From positions 1 through 64,000 of the forward strand of contig JAULBX010014426.1 in assembly GCA_032358255.1 (NCBI GenBank): a stretch of 64,000 bases of DNA. The letters are read 5' to 3'. Position numbers and translations under genes: made by a program. This document shows positions 63,301-64,000 of this stretch, piece after piece. Within the stretch, counting starts at the first letter, position 1, and the number at the start of each line of letters is the position of its first letter. Origin of the DNA: Heterotrichella gracilis. Its lineage: Eukaryota; Sar; Xanthophyceae; Tribonematales; Xanthonemataceae. Below the pieces are notes generated by a model. The model saw only the letters and a program-made list of their open reading frames with translations, was not told where the DNA came from and did not search any database.

Positions 63301-63313
63301 GAGGGATAGCTGA
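54331..63313 (+). CDS. MBD-MBD-like-MBD-PHD protein (HAT3.1-type PHD, no homeodomain)
   Basis: Twenty exons close in phase (945 aa from exon 54379): 54379-54436, 54585-54661, 55110-55154, 55401-55447, 55763-55823, 56180-56489, 56958-57283, 57582-57728, 58029-58230, 58562-58842, 58929-58955, 59104-59212, 59608-59812, 60300-60402, 60671-60826, 61152-61280, 61497-61678, 62183-62341, 62767-62878 and 63212-63313 (TGA). An in-frame ATG lies at 54331; the true start is uncertain. Methyl-CpG-binding domains: [14 protein letters not shown] ... [15 protein letters not shown] (exons 2-4); a degenerate one, QGWHVQQG ... [16 protein letters not shown] (exon 6); and [18 protein letters not shown] ... [16 protein letters not shown] (exon 10). 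AT-hook-like SGRPRRST and ARRGRPPS follow. Exons 14-17 match plant HAT3.1: [14 protein letters not shown], then a PHD finger (IFCAKCG ... [19 protein letters not shown] ... GWLCPACD), then [12 protein letters not shown]. The acidic [13 protein letters not shown] ... EDWGP end also fits HAT3.1, but the protein stops before a homeodomain. Confidence 0.85.
55996..56025 (+). pseudogene. Decayed copy of MBD-PHD exon 6 start
   Basis: ATTTGTGCAGCACTCGGACG repeats the acceptor and first codons of exon 6 (ATTTGTGCAGCACCCCGACT at 56170), 174 bases upstream in the same intron. Confidence 0.75.
59785..60050 (+). repeat. 133-bp tandem duplication across an exon-donor junction
   Basis: The last 28 bases of exon 13, its donor and about 100 bases of intron starting at 59785 are repeated starting at 59918. 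The second copy lies wholly in the intron and keeps the CAG-GTGAGG donor. Confidence 0.85.
60084..60116 (+). pseudogene. Decayed copy of MBD-PHD exon 14 start
   Basis: AGGCAAGAGGAGGCGCTCCT repeats the start of exon 14 (AGGCAAGAGGAGGCTCTGCT at 60298), 214 bases upstream in the same intron. Confidence 0.8.
62657..62703 (+). pseudogene. Truncated copy of MBD-PHD exon 19 ending in TGA
   Basis: The sequence after GTGCAG at 62657 repeats the first 45 bases of exon 19 (62767) but runs into TGA at 62701-62703. It is either a relic or an alternative last exon that would remove the acidic C-terminus. Confidence 0.7.
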
Positions 63314-64000
63314 GGATTGGGGAGGGAACAGGGCGGAGCGGGGTAGGCCATGTGGCGTGCTCGTGGCAATGGAGGCGATGCAAGGGGTGTACTGCCGGGG
63401 GAAACCGAGCAATGTGCAATGGTCCACATGTCATATGGCAAGTAGGCATTGCGCTGCTGCTGGTTATATTGTGCACCTGATTGGACTTCTGCCAATGATG
63501 GTGCCATGCATTGCAATGCACACTCGTCTGCTGCGCAGGGCCCCAGCCACCTCCACGTCCCTTGGGTTTAACTGGGTGACGCCGTGCGTGCAATAGGTCT
63601 TTCAGTGGAAATGCTTAAACAAACAGAAGGTTTCCCAATAGCGACCCTCAGGACTTGCGGTAGGCATTGATCAACACTGTCATCACGTTCATTAGGTTTG
63701 AACTCAATCCATTTTGAGGCCACGTGCTGTGTGCCACCTTGGAACACACCTATATAGCAGCAATACGAGGACTGGAACGGAGATCTTGACATGGACACTG
63801 TCCTGGGGTTGCCACGCTGTCGTGACCAAGCTTGACTGCAGTCTGGATGCATGGCCTGCCACCCCCCGTCGTATTTGTAATACACCCCCCCGAGTGGGCC
63901 ACTTCGCCTCGCTTACATATGCATGCACCAAGGAAGGTGCGCCACAAAAGAGCTCGAACAGCTGAACCTTCCTGTTGACACGCACGAGGCTGTCTGGCCA
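63314..64000. other. Right edge, 3' flank of the MBD-PHD gene
   Basis: It includes the 3' UTR of the MBD-PHD gene. TGTAA near 63876 could serve as a distant poly(A) signal. No other gene was recognised. Confidence 0.4.

Noticed and set aside
1-64000. tRNA and rRNA genes
   Set aside because: A read for T-arm boxes and rRNA-like blocks on both strands gave no convincing candidate; a dedicated scan could still find one.

Overview
This 64 kb window is nuclear DNA of a green alga, most likely a core chlorophyte. The grounds are many short GT-AG introns, GC-rich exons, interstitial TTTAGGG words, TGTAA polyadenylation-type signals after some stops, proline-rich wall-type protein, a plastid-style BASS transporter and plant-type chromatin modules (a HAT3.1-type PHD region and a PDP-like PWWP/RRM pair). 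I cannot name the species. A run of 100 N (11117-11216) marks an assembly gap. Exon borders below were read by eye from splice sites and kept only where the phase closed across the joined exons; no transcripts were available.

Layout. 1-2.3 kb: KDZ-type transposase with a chromodomain (+). 5.2-9.9 kb: 12-exon DUF3987-like P-loop protein (-). 10.3-11.6 kb: CAGTATG-rich satellite with the gap. 11.65-13.65 kb: LINE endonuclease ORF without reverse transcriptase, plus a 160-bp tandem array. 14.8-22 kb: secreted GH5 mannanase with six Cys-rich ShKT-like modules and a proline-rich tail (-); one intron holds a 577-bp inverted-repeat element. 24.1-28.5 kb: PIG-M and PIG-H, two GPI-anchor genes head to tail (-). 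30.4-31.5 kb: longin-type R-SNARE (-). 32.8-35.6 kb: kinetochore protein SKA3 (+). 36.4-37.9 kb: DEDDh exonuclease with an AT-hook (-). 38.6-46.8 kb: PWWP-ARID-ARID-RRM protein (+). 47.6-49.1 kb: beta-carbonic anhydrase (+). 50.4-53.1 kb: BASS transporter (-). 54.3-63.3 kb: MBD-MBD-like-MBD-PHD protein (+).

The left third is repeat-rich and the right two thirds is ordinary gene-dense euchromatin. Functional themes are GPI-anchor synthesis (PIG-H makes the first GlcNAc-PI step with its complex, PIG-M adds the first mannose) and chromatin reading (PWWP/ARID/RRM and MBD/PHD proteins). Gene pairs exonuclease/PWWP, R-SNARE/SKA3 and BASS/MBD-PHD are divergent and may share promoter regions.

The most unusual observations are the two multidomain chromatin proteins, the tight PIG-H/PIG-M tandem, the symmetric one-module-per-exon mannanase tail, the DUF3987-like gene with many introns, and a recurring pattern in which introns carry decayed copies of the adjacent exon-intron junction.
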